From Oscillospiraceae bacterium (GTDB lineage: Bacteria > Bacillota > Clostridia > Oscillospirales > Acutalibacteraceae), in NCBI GenBank assembly GCA_009784445.1, contig WRBQ01000008.1:1-60800 (forward strand): a DNA stretch of 60,800 nt, written 5' to 3'. A model generated the notes under the pieces. The model did no database searches. It saw nothing but the letters and a program-made list of their open reading frames with translations, and was not told the origin of the DNA. Shown in pieces: positions 58,572 through 60,800 of the stretch; the stretch's first letter is position 1, and every line of letters begins with the position of its first letter. A program made the translations under genes and the position numbers.

Positions 58572-60800
58572 CTATATCTTCCAGATGTCGCGGGCATAGT
58601 CAGAAACTGCGCGGTCTGCGGCGAAGATGCCGGATGAGGCGATGTTGCGCAGTGCCATGCGGTTCCAGTGGGTGGGGTCGCGGTAGGCGGCGGAGGCTGC
58701 GGCTTGAGCAGTGCGGTAGTCTGCGAAGTCCGCCAGCACGAGGTAGGGATCCCAGTGAATGGTGCTCCACAGTTCGCGGAACTCACGACCGGCCACGCCG
58801 CCGTTGATGAAATCAAACACGCGGCGGATTTCGACGTTGTTGTTGTGGAAATCCATGGGCGTGTAATCATGACGCAGGTGTTCAACTTCATCGGTGCGCA
58901 GGCCAAAGATAAAGATGTTGTCGTCGCCCACGGCTTGATGGATTTCTACGTTTGCGCCGTCAAGGGTGCCTAGAGTGAGTGCGCCATTCATCATCAGTTT
59001 CATGTTGCCGGTGCCGCTGGCTTCGGTGCCAGCCAAAGAGATTTGCTGGCTGACTTCTGCGGCGGGGATGAGTGCCTCGGCCATGGATACGCAGTAGTTC
59101 TCGAGAAAATGCACTTGCAGGCGGCCAGCAACATCGGGGTCGTTGTTGATGAGGTCACCCAGCGCGATGATGAAGCGGATAATCTGCTTGGCCATGAAGT
59201 AGCCACTGGCGGCCTTGGCGGCAAAGAGATAGGTGCGCGGCACGAACTCACGCGCGGGGTTTTCTTTGATGGCCAGATACTCCGCTAGGATGTGGAAGGC
59301 GTTGAGGTGCTGGCGTTTGTACTCGTGCAGGCGCTTGATTTGCACGTCGAAGATGGTGTTGGGGTTCAGCGTAATGCCTTGTTGCTTGGCGATGAGCTGG
59401 GCAAAATCTTGCTTGTTGGCGTGCTTGATTTGCGCTAGGGCTTGCAGCACTTGTGCGTCATTGGCGTAGTCGTGCAGTTTTGACAGCTCGTGGCCGTGGC
59501 GCACAAAGCCGTCACCAATGAGTTCTTTGAGCAAGTTGGTGAGGCGTGGATTGGCCTGACATAGCCATCTGCGATGTGCGATTCCATTCGTAACATTGCC
59601 AAATTTGTGCGGGAACACACTGGCAAAGTCGCTGAACAGCTCTTGGCGAATGAGTTCGCTGTGCAGGGCAGACACGCCATTGACGTAATAACACGCCGCG
59701 CAGCACAGATTGGCCATGTTCACGCTGCCGTGGTTGATGATGGCGGTGCGGTCCACTTTGGCGCCGTCGTGGGTCAGTTCCCACATTTGGGTGCGAAAAC
59801 GGTTATTGATTTCCACGATGATTTGATACACACGCGGCAGCAAGCGACGCACGAGATCCTCGCTCCATTGCTCCAGCGCTTCGGGCATGACGGTGTGATT
59901 GGTGTAGGCAAAGGTGCGGGTAACGATGTCCCAAGCGGCGTCCCAGCTGTAGCCGCAGTCATCCAGCAGCAGGCGCATCAACTCAGGAATGGCCATGGTG
60001 GGGTGGGTGTCGTTGATGTGAATGGCAGCGTGCTCGGGCAGGGTATCCATGGTGCCATGCTCACGCAGGTGGCGGTGCACGATTTCCTGCATGCTGGCGC
60101 TAACGAGGAAATATTGCTGGCGAAGGCGCAGCGCCTTGCCTTCGGGGTGGTTGTCGGCAGGATAGAGGCCCTTAGAAATCATTTCGGCCATGGCGTTTTC
60201 TTCCACGCTTGCCATGTAGTCACCGCTGATGAAACGTTCCATGTCAAAGCCTTGTTTTTTCGCACTCCACAGGCGCAGGCGACTGATGCCTTTGCCGTCG
60301 TGCCCGGCCACCATCATGTCAAAGGGCACAGCGGTGACGGTTTGCGCACCCACAGTTTTCACGTGGTGGTGTCCCTCGTGCCACATTTCCTCCACGTGCC
60401 CTTCAAAGCTCACCGTGCGAGCTTGTTCGTCGTGTTCCACCAGCCACACCTTGCCGCCGGGCAACCAGATGTCGGGCAGTTCGGCTTGCCAGCCGTCCAC
60501 GATTTTTTGCGCGAAGATGCCGAATTCATATAGAATACTGTAACCCGTGGCGGGGATTTCAAGCGTGGCCAGTGCGTCGAGATAGCAAGCTGCTAGGCGG
60601 CCAAGGCCGCCATTGCCGAGGCCTGCATCTGGCTCGCAGGCATAGAGATTTTCCAGCTGCACACCCATGTCGGCTAGGGTATCTTTGGCCAGTTCCGTTA
60701 GCCCCAAGCTATATAGAGTGTTCTTGAGCGAACGCCCCATGAGAAATTCCATGCTGAGGTAATACACACGCTTTTTGCCGCGCGTGGCCTCGCTGAATTC
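58572..60800 (-). CDS. glgP: Glycogen/maltodextrin phosphorylase, N-terminus outside the window
   Basis: At least 743 residues; the frame continues past the end of the window (EFSEATRGKKRVYYLSMEFLMGR), so the N terminus of the gene is missing. Family features: YLSMEFLMGRSLKN, GLGNGGLGRLAACYLDA, NVTNGIAHRRWL, VQIKRLHEYKRQ and TEASGTGNMKLMMNGALTLGT, whose Lys binds pyridoxal phosphate. It releases glucose-1-phosphate from alpha-glucan ends. No other glycogen genes are visible on this side. Confidence 0.95.
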   Translation of the reverse strand, partial: EFSEATRGKKRVYYLSMEFLMGRSLKNTLYSLGLTELAKDTLADMGVQLENLYACEPDAGLGNGGLGRLAACYLDALATLEIPATGYSILYEFGIFAQKIVDGWQAELPDIWLPGGKVWLVEHDEQARTVSFEGHVEEMWHEGHHHVKTVGAQTVTAVPFDMMVAGHDGKGISRLRLWSAKKQGFDMERFISGDYMASVEENAMAEMISKGLYPADNHPEGKALRLRQQYFLVSASMQEIVHRHLREHGTMDTLPEHAAIHINDTHPTMAIPELMRLLLDDCGYSWDAAWDIVTRTFAYTNHTVMPEALEQWSEDLVRRLLPRVYQIIVEINNRFRTQMWELTHDGAKVDRTAIINHGSVNMANLCCAACYYVNGVSALHSELIRQELFSDFASVFPHKFGNVTNGIAHRRWLCQANPRLTNLLKELIGDGFVRHGHELSKLHDYANDAQVLQALAQIKHANKQDFAQLIAKQQGITLNPNTIFDVQIKRLHEYKRQHLNAFHILAEYLAIKENPAREFVPRTYLFAAKAASGYFMAKQIIRFIIALGDLINNDPDVAGRLQVHFLENYCVSMAEALIPAAEVSQQISLAGTEASGTGNMKLMMNGALTLGTLDGANVEIHQAVGDDNIFIFGLRTDEVEHLRHDYTPMDFHNNNVEIRRVFDFINGGVAGREFRELWSTIHWDPYLVLADFADYRTAQAAASAAYRDPTHWNRMALRNIASSGIFAADRAVSDYARDIWKI

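Noticed and set aside
59574-60533. 319-codon plus-strand frame opposite glgP
   Set aside because: Shadow of the phosphorylase gene; the composition (many Val, His, Gly) is that of antisense reading.

Overview
The window is a chromosomal segment of a spore-forming Firmicute, most likely a member of the Clostridia related to the Oscillospiraceae. Evidence: four sporulation genes or sporulation-type genes (spoVT, spoVM, spoIID, plus two Cys-rich proteins with sigma-K-like promoters), Gram-positive gene orders (rpsF-ssb-rpsR, pgsA followed by a zinc-finger ClpE-type ATPase, rplJ-rplL behind an L10 leader), typical AGGAGG ribosome binding sites and TTGACA/TATAAT promoters with 17-base spacing. Composition is moderately GC-rich, with a few AT-richer genes (about 7804-8283, 37904-38537, 40629-41494) that may have been acquired.

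Layout. 1-768 is the end of a Ca2+-type P-ATPase; 898-4418 (minus) holds spoVT, a methyltransferase, the rpsF-ssb-rpsR operon and a lipoprotein. 4562-12513 (plus) holds an amino-acid permease, a lipoprotein, rnc, a DUF1361 membrane protein, a remarkable exported-domain/dihydrofolate reductase fusion, a PHP phosphoesterase and two small genes, then tRNA-Arg and tRNA-Ser. 13050-20327 is one 2425-residue repeat-rich surface protein. 20467-25072 holds a zinc-ribbon membrane protein and potABCD. 25153-28908 (minus) holds ackA, an AbrB/MraZ-like protein, a propeller-like protein, a candidate 6S-like RNA, a DUF1292 protein and superoxide dismutase. 29008-30171 is the L10 leader with rplJ-rplL. 30321-32162 is a large unknown protein. 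32300-33838 is a thioester-domain, Cys- and Pro-rich protein that looks like a spore-surface component. 34128-37776 is a CvpA-like protein, pgsA and a ClpE-like unfoldase. 37904-43798 has small genes, spoVM, an ArsR/metallothionein pair, a phage-type amidase/holin pair, an XRE-VOC regulator, an HTH-GNAT fusion and obgE. 43869-48332 has gltX (with a repeat element inside its coding frame), an MBL hydrolase, a PC4-like protein and a second Cys-rich spore-surface candidate. 48466-52684 (minus) is a sugar transporter/lipoprotein/FGGY kinase group; 52781-55651 (minus) has queG-like, an AEC transporter and a membrane protein; 55747-58459 (plus) has spoIID and two unknown genes; 58572-60800 is glycogen phosphorylase, running off the window.

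Most notable signals. (1) Two unlinked genes (32300 and 47433) encode signal-less, Cys-rich proteins, one with a thioester adhesin domain and one with a BclA-like C-terminal domain, and both are preceded by AC-N17-CATANNNTA, the pattern expected for the late mother-cell sigma factor. This suggests a spore surface armed with a thioester domain. (2) Two families of short palindromic repeats are scattered between genes, and one copy of each lies in frame within a coding sequence (gltX; the tail of the 54611 membrane protein). (3) A dihydrofolate reductase is fused behind a signal peptide, an exported domain and a membrane helix. (4) A roughly 157-base long-hairpin RNA candidate resembles 6S RNA. 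No CRISPR array, insertion sequence or complete prophage was seen.
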